A stretch of DNA of 64,000 nt from Wocania_A sp965224845 (GTDB lineage: Bacteria > Bacteroidota > Bacteroidia > Flavobacteriales > Flavobacteriaceae), in the NCBI GenBank assembly GCA_965224845.1, contig CBDDAJ010000015.1, positions 434,001-498,000 on the forward strand. Direction: 5' to 3'. Below the pieces are notes generated by a model. The model was given only the letters and a program-made list of their open reading frames with translations, was not told where the DNA came from and did not search any database. Each line of letters begins with the position of its first letter. The stretch's first letter is position 1. The translations under genes were made by a program, and so were the position numbers. Positions 42,936 through 51,966 of the stretch are shown here, in pieces.

Positions 42936-43126
42936 CTTTTTTTTAGAAGCTTTTTTGCTCCATAAAATAGTGCAAAACAAGCGCCAGCAATTAAACCCCC
43001 GTCTATTGGGGTACCAGGAGGAGGTGGCGGTCCAGGTGGCGGTGGTCCACTTCCTTGAGCAACACACACAAAACTTATTAATACAAATAAGATTGAGGCA
43101 AATATTCTTTTATTTTGTATCGTCAT
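42932..43126 (-). CDS. PID-CTERM-like small exported protein
   Basis: Starting at the ATG at 43126, the product is 64 residues: a signal peptide (IFASILFVLISFVCVAQG), a Gly-Pro-rich stretch (GPPPPGPPPPPG), and then TPIDGGLIAGACFALFYGAKKLLKKS. The PIDGG motif followed by a hydrophobic segment and basic end is the PID-CTERM putative sorting signal of Bacteroidota. Function unknown. A TACATTTG box (43141-43134, minus strand) ends seven bases before the start codon. Confidence 0.75.
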   Translation of the reverse strand: MTIQNKRIFASILFVLISFVCVAQGSGPPPPGPPPPPGTPIDGGLIAGACFALFYGAKKLLKKS

Positions 43127-43133
43127 TGATCCG

Positions 43134-43141
43134 CAAATGTA
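43134..43141 (-). promoter_or_regulatory. -7 promoter element of PID-CTERM gene
   Basis: On the minus strand TACATTTG matches TAnnTTTG. It sits so close to the ATG that the mRNA would be nearly leaderless. The remaining upstream DNA (43187-43447) is AT-rich without a gene. Confidence 0.5.
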
Positions 43142-43447
43142 AAAAAAAAAGCGAGTTTGTAAAACAAATATAATGCTTTTCATCAAAAAACATCCATGAA
43201 ACGTGATTTTTTATCGATGAAATACTGTATTTTTATTTAAAATACTACTATTAAAAAACGTACTTTTTCCTATAAAATTATATGAAATATAAAAAATGAT
43301 CCCTCAATTTTTTTTCACAAAACAAATATATATAATTTGAAAAGAATATAAAATTAAAATACATGTTTGATTTTTAGATTGTTACAACAACACACTGAAA
43401 GCCCCTCACAGAAGAAGGCTTACCCCTGTTTTTTAAACTTGTTTACA

Positions 43448-44830
43448 TTACATCTGAGGAACGACTACAGAAGCATTAATCCAACACCCAATTTTGATTA
43501 CTTTACCAGAACAGGCACATTTAAATATATCTTCCCTACTTGGAGCCTGTGCTTCAAACCTGGCAACATATTGGGCAGCTTCTTTTTTTAAGGTAGGGTC
43601 TAAACGGGCTGCTTTTCTAGCTTCCTTTGCTGCCAACCAATAAACGGCTCTTTTATTAAAACTAGTGCTGCCACAATTATTAGCGCTTTTTGCATACATT
43701 AATGCAATGGCCAAATGAGGTTTCCCATTTGATGGGTTTAATCGCAAGGCCTTTCGAAAATATGCTCTTGCTTGACCATATTTTCCTTTATCTTTAAGAA
43801 TTAGGCCTATCCGATATGCTAATTTTGCCTTTTTATAAGTAACAGTCTCTAAATCGTAGGCTTCACTTAAGTACCGGTCTATCTCAGAGGTTTTTCCTTT
43901 TCTTATTAAAACCGTTACAACATAAATTTTTGTATCTGCTGATGGCGCCGCCTCATCATAAGCCTTTACAAGTTTCTCGTATAATGCATCCTCAGTACAT
44001 TTCTTATAATACATTCTGCTTACTGCACGCTTAAGCCAAACAGGGTCGTTTTGATGTGCATTAAAATCTCTGGTATACAAAGGCATCAAGTTTTCACAAC
44101 TGGCCCTAATACCAAGTTTCTTGTCTATATTTTTAGAAATCAAATCATAATTGAGAAGGTAACTTTCGTATTGCCTTTTATAGTTTTCATCTTTTTGTGT
44201 TAATGGAATTCCTTTATCTTCCTTTATTATTAGTTTATTCAGCTTGCCGGAGTAGCTTTTAACTTCATCATTAATTTTTTCAACAATATCATCATACTTG
44301 TCAAATAATTCCTTATCCGTTTTCTTACTGGCATCAAACAAATCAACCATTAAAGAAAAATAGGTGTACAAGCTTTTAGGGTGCGTGAATGTTTTTTTAT
44401 CTACTTTATAAGCTGTGTCAAAGCAAGTGTATAGCGCTTCGTTGGTCATATCCAGCATATCTTTATTGTCATACATTAACTGACACCTCTTAGCAGTATA
44501 TTTCCCTTTTGGTGTGTTTTTCTCAAAATACTCGCTACGCTTTTCCCAAAGCGTTAACAGGTCTTCAGTAAACCTTTTCTTATCAGAGCCTTGAGATATT
44601 TTAATCTTATGTTTTAATATTTTTTCACCATCTGTATAAATAGCTATACTCTGCTCGGGGCACTTATTTCTTACAAATAACCAGGGTTCATAAGCCGAAT
44701 CGTAGTTATTGGCCTTAACATGTTCATGAAAAATGGAAAGTTTAGTTTCGCATGCTTCATCTTGTTGTGCAAAACCAAAACCTATATTTGTAAATAAAAA
44801 GAGGCACGATAAGATTGTTTTTGTTTTCAT
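43448..44830 (-). CDS. Exported TPR protein
   Basis: The 460-residue protein has a signal peptide (ILSCLFLFTNIGFGFAQQ). The N-terminal part is helical with Cys pairs (DEACETKL, RNKCPEQS). C-terminal tetratricopeptide units are seen at LAYRIGLILKDKGKYGQARAYFRKALRLNPSNGKPHLAIALMYA and the following segment ending ARKAARLDPTLKKEA. A final Cys-containing KCACSGKVIKIGCW ends the protein. This type is frequent in flavobacterial envelopes. Its partner is unknown. Confidence 0.8.
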   Translation of the reverse strand: MKTKTILSCLFLFTNIGFGFAQQDEACETKLSIFHEHVKANNYDSAYEPWLFVRNKCPEQSIAIYTDGEKILKHKIKISQGSDKKRFTEDLLTLWEKRSEYFEKNTPKGKYTAKRCQLMYDNKDMLDMTNEALYTCFDTAYKVDKKTFTHPKSLYTYFSLMVDLFDASKKTDKELFDKYDDIVEKINDEVKSYSGKLNKLIIKEDKGIPLTQKDENYKRQYESYLLNYDLISKNIDKKLGIRASCENLMPLYTRDFNAHQNDPVWLKRAVSRMYYKKCTEDALYEKLVKAYDEAAPSADTKIYVVTVLIRKGKTSEIDRYLSEAYDLETVTYKKAKLAYRIGLILKDKGKYGQARAYFRKALRLNPSNGKPHLAIALMYAKSANNCGSTSFNKRAVYWLAAKEARKAARLDPTLKKEAAQYVARFEAQAPSREDIFKCACSGKVIKIGCWINASVVVPQM

Positions 44831-44983
44831 AAAAAGTTGGTTTAAGTAGTCGTGAATTTTGCTAAAGAGACCTTATATCCTCCTTTAACCAGATATATAT
44901 CTGAACCACAAATTCCTACTAACCAAATAAGCCCCAAAAGATGTGCCAGAATTGTTTAAAATACTTGCGTATCATCTAACAAT

Positions 44984-45010
44984 AAAAAAACCTCACGTTT
45001 CTGTAAGGCT
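44984..45010 (-). terminator. Terminator after pseudopilus operon (minus strand)
   Basis: On the minus strand CCTTAC (45008-45003) pairs with GTGAGG (44996-44991), one G-U, and is followed by seven T residues. It marks the 3' end of the GspF-containing operon. Confidence 0.65.
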
Positions 45011-45066
45011 TTATCATTTTTACAAGTGGTATGGTTTGTGTAACGTTTGGCATCAATTGAAAAACT

Positions 45067-46200
45067 TCAACCCATTACACTACTCAGTTTAAACATTGGT
45101 AAGTACATGGCAATTAAAATCACACCAACCAAAATACCTACAATTAAGATTATAAAAGGCTCCATAATGGTCGATAACATTTTAGATTGTTGCTGTACTT
45201 GTGTGTTATATTGCATATTTAATCTGTCGAAAATAAATTCGGTTTGATTGGTTTCTTCGGCAACTTTTACGAGTGCTATCATCTTATCATCAAAAAGCTT
45301 ATGTTGACTTAAGCTTTTACTAAGCGATTCCCCTTTTAAAATATGCTGTTCAACAGTTTCTAGAGCATGCTGAAGCGGGTAGAAGTTAATCATTTGTTTT
45401 ACTAACCGGATGCTGTTTACAACCGGGACTTTTGAAGCTGTAAGTAAAGAGACTGCTTGAGTAAATTGAGATAAATAGACCGTTTTAATAAAGTTTCCTA
45501 TAAACGGAAGCTTTATTAACAGCTTATCTTTTAATTGTTTAGTACGTTTCTTTTTATTTAAAAATGACTGTAACGCTACCATTACAATTACTATAATAAG
45601 TATTAATACTCCATAGTGCTGCATAAACTCAGATACTTTAATTATAACCTTAGTTATAGTAGGCAGTTCTACCCCTTGCTGTTTAAAAATATCCTGAAAC
45701 ATAGGCACTACATAGTTTAACATAAATGCCACAACCAAAACCGCAGTACTTAATATAATAACGGGATAAGTTAATGCACTAATCAAGTTTCTTCGTTGTT
45801 CATTTTTTCTGGCAAAAAACCCGCCTAACTGCTCACTAACTCTGGCTAAGGTTCCTGTTTCCTCACCTATATTTATGGAGTAATACTCGTAGCTTGTAAA
45901 TTGATTATTTGTACTTAAAGCTTCTGAAAGGCTTTGGCCCGATACCACATCCTGTCCTATCTTATTTAAAAGATCTTTATTTTGTTTTTTCTTCTGAGAA
46001 TTTTCAATAAGCTCTAAGCCTTCTTTTAATGATATTCCCGCTTTTAGTAAAACACCTAACTCGGTATAAAAGTCTTCTTTTATTTTATTAGAAAACGTGT
46101 TTTTAAATAATGTTATTTCCTTTTTTAAAAAAGAAAGCTCATGATTAGCTTCTTTTTTTGTTGATGCCTGTTTTGATATGTTATCTAACTGAAAAGCCAT
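45067..46200 (-). CDS. Type II secretion/type IV pilus inner-membrane platform protein (GspF/PilC family)
   Basis: The 377-residue protein has two GspF domains (FYTELGVLLKAGISLKEGLELI near 42; TQAVSLLTASKVPVVNSIRLV near 245) and three membrane helices (LTYPVIILSTAVLVVAFMLNYV, YGVLILIIVIVMVAL, and the C-terminal IMEPFIILIVGILVGVILIAMYLP). It anchors pilin extraction and ATPase contact. It is the last gene of a seven-gene overlapping operon. No GspE/PilB ATPase is present in the window. Confidence 0.9.
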   Translation of the reverse strand: MAFQLDNISKQASTKKEANHELSFLKKEITLFKNTFSNKIKEDFYTELGVLLKAGISLKEGLELIENSQKKKQNKDLLNKIGQDVVSGQSLSEALSTNNQFTSYEYYSINIGEETGTLARVSEQLGGFFARKNEQRRNLISALTYPVIILSTAVLVVAFMLNYVVPMFQDIFKQQGVELPTITKVIIKVSEFMQHYGVLILIIVIVMVALQSFLNKKKRTKQLKDKLLIKLPFIGNFIKTVYLSQFTQAVSLLTASKVPVVNSIRLVKQMINFYPLQHALETVEQHILKGESLSKSLSQHKLFDDKMIALVKVAEETNQTEFIFDRLNMQYNTQVQQQSKMLSTIMEPFIILIVGILVGVILIAMYLPMFKLSSVMG

Positions 46201-46664
46201 TAGTTTATAAATTGATTCGCATCGTTTAGCTTAAAAACAAAAAAACCTTGATCTTGAAATGTTTTTGAGGTCTCAAACCTTATAGCATCTACTTTCCCAT
46301 GGCTTGTTTTATCACCATCAAAAAAGAATAGTTTACTATGCTCAGCAATATTGAATGTATCTAAGTCCTTCACAATATGCGTGTTTGTAAACTTATACGT
46401 AGTCGAATTTACTTCTGAAGTAAAAATCAGTTCATCATCAGCCACATCATATTCAACTTTTGAATAGCGATTAAAATCTAACCACAATGCCTGTTCCAGT
46501 ATAGCAAGCTCTGTCGTTTTATTAAAATTATTCTGAACACCAGACATCTGCCTTTGCACTAAAGTCAATACAGAAAAAGCCATCCCTACAACAATGCTGG
46601 TTAAAATAATAACAACGATCATTTCACTAAGTGTAAAAGCTTGTATTTTAGGTTTAGTTTGCAA
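46200..46664 (-). CDS. Prepilin-like protein
   Basis: The 154-residue protein has a class III-type leader ending QA and then FTLSEMIVVIILTSIVVGMAF, with the conserved Glu at +5, the hallmark of type IV pilins and pseudopilins. The C-terminal domain is beta-rich. It overlaps the GspF gene start by one base and the preceding pilin gene by eleven bases. Confidence 0.85.
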   Translation of the reverse strand: MQTKPKIQAFTLSEMIVVIILTSIVVGMAFSVLTLVQRQMSGVQNNFNKTTELAILEQALWLDFNRYSKVEYDVADDELIFTSEVNSTTYKFTNTHIVKDLDTFNIAEHSKLFFFDGDKTSHGKVDAIRFETSKTFQDQGFFVFKLNDANQFIN

Positions 46665-47079
46665 TAATTTCTTTTAGAATATTTTGATTTGTTTTAGAGT
46701 TCTCAGCTTCAAATACTACTGTATTTTGATTACTGTTTTTATCGAGTACAACAGATATTTCCCACTGCTTATAAACATCATGATAAGGCAAGCGCAATTT
46801 ATCGTTAAAATATAAGTAGTTAAGTTCGTTTAAATGGGCTTCCACTCCTCTGGTATTATTTTTAATGGTGTTTGAAAACAAGTTGTTTAATATCATACTC
46901 GCTATCATAAAAACAACAACAATTAAAACTGTAGCAACCAGTGTTTCCATTAAGGTGGATGCCTTTACTCGATAATCGAGATTTAAATGTTTTGAAGCTT
47001 GCTTAGGTTTTAATATTTTTTCTTTATAAATACCTCTAATACTTACCCAAAAAGAACTTACTGTTTTTAATACAACCAT
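46654..47079 (-). CDS. Prepilin-like protein with long leader
   Basis: The 141-residue protein carries YRVKASTLMETLVATVLIVVVFMIASM, a prepilin N-terminal helix with Glu at +5 after a KAS processing-type site. The leader is unusually long (about 40 residues to the helix), so the true start may be internal. The pseudopilin C-terminal domain is small. It overlaps both neighbours. Confidence 0.75.
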   Translation of the reverse strand: MVVLKTVSSFWVSIRGIYKEKILKPKQASKHLNLDYRVKASTLMETLVATVLIVVVFMIASMILNNLFSNTIKNNTRGVEAHLNELNYLYFNDKLRLPYHDVYKQWEISVVLDKNSNQNTVVFEAENSKTNQNILKEIIAN

Positions 47080-48428
47080 TTTGCAACATGCTTTTTAGAA
47101 TTTTTAAACGATAATCCTACATATTCGTCTGCTAAATTATCGACCATTATCTTCCCATTATAAATGTGATTTTGATACACTGAACCGGATTGATTAGCCA
47201 CAAAACCCGAAGTAAAAACAGTACCATAAACGTTTCCTAATAGCTCTATGTTTCTATTACAATACACTTCTCCAATAATAGTTGCCTTTTCGTCAATGAG
47301 AATCTGGGCTTTATAATTCTTTGTGCTTCCCAAATACATCACACTCCCTTTTATTTTGGAGCCCTTCTTTATTTTTATAAATGGGCTGTCTTTATGGTTA
47401 GACGTGTTGTTCGTTTTAGCCTGTGCCTTTTCTTCTAAAATTAGGGCAGTCGGGTAGTTTAATTTGCAATGATTACCAACCGTTATTGCTTTAGTAGCTA
47501 TGGCTTGAAACACACCTTCGGTATTATTTTTAATCTGAATTATTGGTGCTATTAATACCACATCTTTTAAGTTTGAAGTGGCATCAACAATGATTTTAGT
47601 TTCAGATTGCACTAAAATATGTCCTGTTAATGCCACTTCTGAAAGTAAAATTGTTTCTCTACTATATATAACCTGTAATGGTTTGTAAAATGAATTTAAA
47701 TAGGTGCTTTTAGTACTTAAGTCTAAAAACTGATTTGCATCTGCATGGCTATACTTTTTATTAATAGTTGCAATCTGATTTACGATTTCGTCCTGAACCT
47801 TGGGCAAGGATTGACTGGCTTTAGTATTCCCATAGATAAGTTGATTTCCATAATAGGAGTGCCCGGAAATATTGCCGGTTCTAACGCCTTGCTTTGGCAG
47901 ATATACATCGCCTTGAATTTTTGTATTCCCTACAACTACTAAAGGCCTGTTTTGTTCTTCTAAATAAAGGGCTGTTCGATTAACATTGGGTTGAGATGCT
48001 CCGGCTAAGGCTATTTTTTTAAAGGTTTTATTCTTTATGGAAGACACTACGACTATTTTTTCAAAAACACCCCAAAGATCACGATGTACCTTTAATGTTT
48101 TATAGCCTTCATCATGTAAATTAACTAGCGTGGTGTCGTTTAATTGAAGCGTATTTTGTAAGGCATAATGTATGCCTTTATCAGCATTGCTAATGGTTTC
48201 TATTACAAAACTTGTCTGGGCTTTAAAGGTGTTATGCGTATGTAATAAAATAATAAAAGCCGATAACAATAAAGCAATAACAACTACAATAAATGTAGTA
48301 AGTTGCAAGGCCCCGGCCTTTACCCGATAATCAAAATTTAGCCTCCAAAAGGTTTGTTTTAATGCCTTTATCTTATTAATAGCTCGTAAGCTCACTCCAT
48401 GGGGATTTATTTTTTTTATAAATCTCAT
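47067..48428 (-). CDS. Large pseudopilin-like membrane-anchored protein
   Basis: The 453-residue protein contains YRVKAGALQLTTFIVVVIALLLSAFIILL near residue 35. It is similar in layout to the adjacent prepilin helices but lacks Glu at +5. The large C-terminal region has a repetitive beta-strand pattern (LILEEKAQAKTN, KIKKGSKIKGSVMYLG, IDEKATIIGEVYCNRNIELLGNVYGTVFTSG), reminiscent of bactofilin-like beta-helices. It may be the minor pilin or a scaffold of the apparatus. It overlaps both neighbouring genes. Confidence 0.65.
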   Translation of the reverse strand: MRFIKKINPHGVSLRAINKIKALKQTFWRLNFDYRVKAGALQLTTFIVVVIALLLSAFIILLHTHNTFKAQTSFVIETISNADKGIHYALQNTLQLNDTTLVNLHDEGYKTLKVHRDLWGVFEKIVVVSSIKNKTFKKIALAGASQPNVNRTALYLEEQNRPLVVVGNTKIQGDVYLPKQGVRTGNISGHSYYGNQLIYGNTKASQSLPKVQDEIVNQIATINKKYSHADANQFLDLSTKSTYLNSFYKPLQVIYSRETILLSEVALTGHILVQSETKIIVDATSNLKDVVLIAPIIQIKNNTEGVFQAIATKAITVGNHCKLNYPTALILEEKAQAKTNNTSNHKDSPFIKIKKGSKIKGSVMYLGSTKNYKAQILIDEKATIIGEVYCNRNIELLGNVYGTVFTSGFVANQSGSVYQNHIYNGKIMVDNLADEYVGLSFKNSKKHVAKWLY

Positions 48429-48883
48429 GTTTTTGGAATGGTTTTTATGTGACCTTTATAGCTTAGTATAACCTGCTTATTATTCCCTCTAACGAGTTTT
48501 ACCTCATTAACGGTTTGCCCTGCTTTTATTAAATGCTGCTTATTATCGATAGAAACAATAAACACTTTTGCTTTACTATTTTGATTGGAGATAATACCAT
48601 GGTATATGATGGGTTTCCAAACTATAGTGGTTTTGGGTTTTAGGCTTTTGGTGCTTGCTTTTTTCTGAATTAAAAGTGTTCCTAAAAAGGGGTCTCTATT
48701 GACCATCTTAACAGAAAATGTATCTGTTTCTGTTTTAATTTTCGGATTAAAATTCACATTACGGTTTTGCTGAGCCATGTCTGGTAATGTTGGATTTGCA
48801 ACCGATAGAATTTTGTATCCTACAATACCCCAAATGCCTAACACCAGTGTTAATAATATATATGTTTTTGTTTTATTCTTCAA
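48425..48883 (-). CDS. GspC/PilP-like bitopic protein
   Basis: The 152-residue protein has one N-terminal membrane helix (YILLTLVLGIWGIVGYKIL), a linker, and a small C-terminal beta domain (KPIIYHGIISNQNSKAKVFIVSIDNKQHLIKAGQTVNEVKLV) preceded by VNRDPFL, a motif typical of PilP/GspC proteins that connect the inner-membrane platform with the secretin. It supports assignment of this cluster to a T2SS/T4P-like machine. The secretin itself is not in the window. Confidence 0.7.
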   Translation of the reverse strand: MKNKTKTYILLTLVLGIWGIVGYKILSVANPTLPDMAQQNRNVNFNPKIKTETDTFSVKMVNRDPFLGTLLIQKKASTKSLKPKTTIVWKPIIYHGIISNQNSKAKVFIVSIDNKQHLIKAGQTVNEVKLVRGNNKQVILSYKGHIKTIPKT

Positions 48884-49235
48884 CGGTAAAACTTTGTTTG
48901 GAATAAATTGTTTTGTATCCTGAGTTTTCTGCTCGTACGCGCCATTCGTAACTATTGGCTGGTAGAGTTCTTGTCATACTTGTTGTAGTCAGCAAAGAAT
49001 CCACAACTATTTGAGATGCGTTTTCAAAAGTTGGTATTGCGACCTGCATATAGTAAGTCTCGGCTCCTTCAACAGCTTCCCAAAAAAATGTAACGGTTTT
49101 AATATTTAATACTGATGCATTTGTTGGCGCTAGAATATTTACTGTTTTATCTGAGATGTCTTCAACTTCTACAATATCATCACAGGCTATAACGCTAAAA
49201 AGCAGCACAAAAATTACTGTTTTTATCTTCATCAT
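48873..49235 (-). CDS. Small lipoprotein with fibronectin-like domain
   Basis: The 120-residue protein has a lipobox (FVLLFSVIACDD). Its C-terminal ~75 residues resemble a fibronectin type III-like fold (NASVLNIKTVTFFWEAVEGAETYYMQVAIP, NSYEWRVRAENSGYKTIYS). It is encoded in the pseudopilus operon, two bases after the preceding gene, so it is probably an outer-membrane accessory of the machine. Confidence 0.7.
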   Translation of the reverse strand: MMKIKTVIFVLLFSVIACDDIVEVEDISDKTVNILAPTNASVLNIKTVTFFWEAVEGAETYYMQVAIPTFENASQIVVDSLLTTTSMTRTLPANSYEWRVRAENSGYKTIYSKQSFTVEE

Positions 49236-49236
49236 C

Positions 49237-49971
49237 TTAAAGTTTAAAATAATTTATCTTCTTTTTTGCTCGATTGGAAGACCGGTACGTTTTATTTGGG
49301 CAACTGTTATAACCGGTTACAAAATCTACAATATCTAACTGACGATGTTTATTTTCTTGCCAACAACAATTTGCCGTATTATAAGCAAAAACAACACCTT
49401 CGCTAAAGTGAATGATTTGCTTTTCCGCGTTAGATCTATCTATTTGTAATGCGTAGGTTTTAGCTTTGGTTTCAACTAAAAAAATAGATTCAGCTTGTTG
49501 GATGGCTTTTAAAACTTCTGAACTAAACGCTACAGATATACTTGTTACTATATTTGCCGACGTTTTATTACTTAAATAGGCTTTTATGCTTTGATTACTC
49601 TTTTCATTTAACGCTTTAATAAGGTTAACTTTATCGGCTATTTTAAGTTGAATATACTTGGGCTTAACGTTTAATGAATCTATATAATCAACATCAGTCT
49701 TAGCCGATTGTAATACATTTGCCTTTAAGAATGTTTTATATGTTTGTTTTGTAAATGGTGTTACTAATGCCGATACCTTTATTGGGTTTTTATACCTTGG
49801 TACTGCAGCACTATTAAAGCCAGATTGTAATATAAAGTCTTTATCGGTGCCTATGGTTCCTAAAGCGACTTTATGCTTCGTTACATTTTGAGGTTCGCTA
49901 TAAATTGAACCTGTTTTACAGCTACAAAAGAGTAGTATTATAAAGGAACACAGGTAAATATTTTTATTCAT
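49237..49971 (-). CDS. Lipoprotein, first gene of pseudopilus operon, unknown function
   Basis: The 244-residue protein has a lipobox (FIILLFCSCKTGS). The remainder is mixed alpha/beta (KVNLIKALNEKSNQSIKAYLSNK, VLKAIQQAESIFLVETKAK), with Cys residues near the end (TANCCWQ, SCPNKTY). No family is recognised. It leads the operon and lies downstream of a palindrome-rich region containing a transposase remnant. Confidence 0.65.
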   Translation of the reverse strand: MNKNIYLCSFIILLFCSCKTGSIYSEPQNVTKHKVALGTIGTDKDFILQSGFNSAAVPRYKNPIKVSALVTPFTKQTYKTFLKANVLQSAKTDVDYIDSLNVKPKYIQLKIADKVNLIKALNEKSNQSIKAYLSNKTSANIVTSISVAFSSEVLKAIQQAESIFLVETKAKTYALQIDRSNAEKQIIHFSEGVVFAYNTANCCWQENKHRQLDIVDFVTGYNSCPNKTYRSSNRAKKKINYFKL

Positions 49972-50025
49972 TTTTGTTCATTTTTAGAATAGAATAAAAA
50001 TATTGGTTTTTATCATAGCAGCGAT

Positions 50026-50055
50026 AAGCTAAAACCTTACTTTTGGTAAGGTTTT
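50026..50055. repeat. Palindrome A, copy 1
   Basis: AAAACCTTAC (50031-50040) and GTAAGGTTTT pair around five bases, preceded by AAGCT. The same core recurs with a longer stem at 51782-51820. The T-rich DNA after it could also make it a terminator. Confidence 0.65.
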
Positions 50056-50171
50056 CCCGTTTTTTTTAATAAAATTTCGTGTAGAGCCTGATTTTTTAGA
50101 TAAAAATGTGCTTTATAGTGCTTTTTGTTTTGTTAAGGCTTGTAAAACAAGCAGGCAAATCCTCGTTCTAC

Positions 50172-50194
50172 GAAGTTTGTAACTTCGTAGTTAC
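50172..50194. repeat. Palindrome B, copy 1
   Basis: CTACGAAGTT-TGT-AACTTCGTAG is a perfect 10-base-pair hairpin adjacent to the 3' end of the transposase remnant. A related CGAAGTTTAAACTTCG palindrome occurs at 51868-51883. Confidence 0.7.
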
Positions 50195-50535
50195 CAAACT
50201 ATACTTTTCCAAAAACCAGTATCACGATGCACATCAATAACGGGATTATCGGCTAATGAAACTTCTAATATCCCTGTTCCATGAACATAATTTGAAGTAC
50301 TAGAATACAAATAATGTGACGCTTTTTCTACTAACCCTGATCTTACTGGATTTAAATGAATATAATCTAACTTAGACCATAAAAACTTTTCACTATAGAC
50401 TTCTTCTGGATGATTGCCATATCTCCAAAATTGATAGGTTTTATTCCTGTTATGCGATTCTGTAGCTTTAGAAAAAAGTTCTAACATCCATTCTCTTCTG
50501 CTTTCCCTCCCCGTTTTAATTTGCTTTACTATAGT
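50191..50535 (-). pseudogene. REP-associated tyrosine transposase (RAYT) remnant
   Basis: The open frame encodes the C-terminal part of an IS200-like Y1 transposase of the REP-associated group: TGRESRREWMLELFSKAT, then YQFWRYGNHPEEVYSEKF, and DYIHLNPVRSGLVEKASHYLYSSTSNY. The catalytic HUH motif and tyrosine of the N-terminal half are missing. The frame joins, in phase, the stop codon of the tail-fibre-like gene at 50536. The gene is therefore inactive. Flanking palindromes are probably its REP-type substrates. Confidence 0.8.
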
Positions 50536-51681
50536 TTAATTGTTTTTATTGAGTAATAAATCTTCTAATTTTTTAAGACGACCTATTAATTCTTGATTTA
50601 TTGTTTCTTGTTTTTTTAATTGCTTTTGTTGCTGAATCGTATAAAGTGTTAACTCCTCAATTTTTTGAAGGAGTTTTATATTCATTTCTCCTAAAAGCAG
50701 TCCGTTAGCTTGCATTTCTTTTTCTGAAGCTATTTCCGGAAGGTGTTTGTTGGCTTTAATAAATTGCTCAACCTCTTTTAAAGAGGGGAGTTTGTAGCTA
50801 TCTTTAAAAACAAAGTCGGCTCCGGCATTTACCGTTACTTTTACTTCCTGCGCATGTACTTTACCCGCTACAGTTAGTTTGGAATCTGGGGTGGTAGTAC
50901 CAATGCCAACGTTGCCCGTTTCAACGTATAAATCATTTTCAAGTTTTGTTTTAAACCTATTAATAAGGCCATAACCTTTGTTTTTTTCATACCCAATCCA
51001 GCTTCCTATAACCACGGCACTGTTCGTTGTATTTAATTGTAACCCTGTTAAAGCCTCTGTATCTGTCCCATGCAAAATGCTAATCATTTGCACACCATCA
51101 GCAAAGGAACCATCATCCATATATTTTCGCACAAAGCAAGAATAAATTTTAGCATCAACATTTGCGTGCATAGTTACAGCACTTTGTTGTACATCAGCTC
51201 TATATACTCCAACAAAACCTCCTCCCTTCCAATTACCATCTATATCAATTGTCTTTATCCCGGCAGAGTTATAAACTTTATGATTGAGACTGGTATTAAT
51301 TTCTGTTCTGGCTCCATTAGGGTCTCCTATTAATAAATTACTGGTAAACCTTCCTGTACCGTTTACATCTAATTTGTAAACAGGAGTTGTATTTCCTATA
51401 CCTATATTGCCTCCATTAAAATATGTTGCTCCATAAGAACGAACAAGAAAACCTCCTCCTCCTACACCTTTTATAACCCCTCCAGAGGCATTACCTTCTA
51501 TTTGAGCATATAGTGACCCTGAATATGATGCTCTTGCATTGCCTTTAACATCTAAATTGGTTAATGGGCTTGTCGTTCCAATTCCCACATTCCCAGACGT
51601 AGGAAAAGTGTTGGTTGTTTGTGCTTTAAGTTGAGCCATTGCAAATAAACTAAGACTAAAAATTATCAGATACTTTTTCAT
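50536..51681 (-). CDS. Secreted tail-fibre-like protein with C-terminal coiled coil
   Basis: The 381-residue protein has a signal peptide (LIIFSLSLFAMAQLKAQ). It is made of repeats such as GNVGIGTTSPLTNLDVKGNA, GGNIGIGNTTPVYKLDVNG and GNVGIGTTTPDSKLTVAGK, typical of flavobacterial surface proteins resembling phage tail fibres. The end is a coiled coil (EMNIKLLQKIEELTLYTIQQQKQLKKQETINQELIGRLKKLEDLL). It is probably a trimeric surface fibre. It lies near the RHS locus, a recurrent association. Confidence 0.8.
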   Translation of the reverse strand: MKKYLIIFSLSLFAMAQLKAQTTNTFPTSGNVGIGTTSPLTNLDVKGNARASYSGSLYAQIEGNASGGVIKGVGGGGFLVRSYGATYFNGGNIGIGNTTPVYKLDVNGTGRFTSNLLIGDPNGARTEINTSLNHKVYNSAGIKTIDIDGNWKGGGFVGVYRADVQQSAVTMHANVDAKIYSCFVRKYMDDGSFADGVQMISILHGTDTEALTGLQLNTTNSAVVIGSWIGYEKNKGYGLINRFKTKLENDLYVETGNVGIGTTTPDSKLTVAGKVHAQEVKVTVNAGADFVFKDSYKLPSLKEVEQFIKANKHLPEIASEKEMQANGLLLGEMNIKLLQKIEELTLYTIQQQKQLKKQETINQELIGRLKKLEDLLLNKNN

Positions 51682-51781
51682 GATTTTATACTTTTAAGAA
51701 TATGGTAATAAAATTATGAAGGAGTTTTGGATTTGGAGTAAGCTATTTCATTACAATTGGTAAGCAAAAAGCTTATTCATA

Positions 51782-51820
51782 GTAAGCTAAAACCTTACAT
51801 AAAGTAAGGTTTTAGCTTAC
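51782..51820. repeat. Palindrome A, copy 2
   Basis: GTAAGCTAAAACCTTAC (51782-51798) pairs perfectly with GTAAGGTTTTAGCTTAC (51804-51820) around ATAAA, 17 base pairs. It lies between the tail-fibre-like gene and the T9SS type B gene. Confidence 0.8.
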
Positions 51821-51865
51821 ACATGTTGGTTTTTATGCAATAAAAAAAGGTGTTTAGCGGCTATA

Positions 51866-51888
51866 CGAAGTTTAAACTTCGAAGAGTA
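51866..51888. repeat. Palindrome B, copy 2
   Basis: CGAAGTTTAAACTTCG forms a self-complementary 16-mer, related to palindrome B copy 1, downstream of palindrome A copy 2. The A-then-B order is the same as in the first set. Confidence 0.55.
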
Positions 51889-51966
51889 AATCAAAAACAT
51901 TACGTGCCTCGATACACAGTAATAGTAAGCTTTTTTAATTCTTAATAAAAAATGAGGTTAATTTTA

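Noticed and set aside
43187..43447. Possible small gene between the PID-CTERM and TPR genes
   Set aside because: AT-rich sequence with no frame that has protein-like composition or a convincing start.
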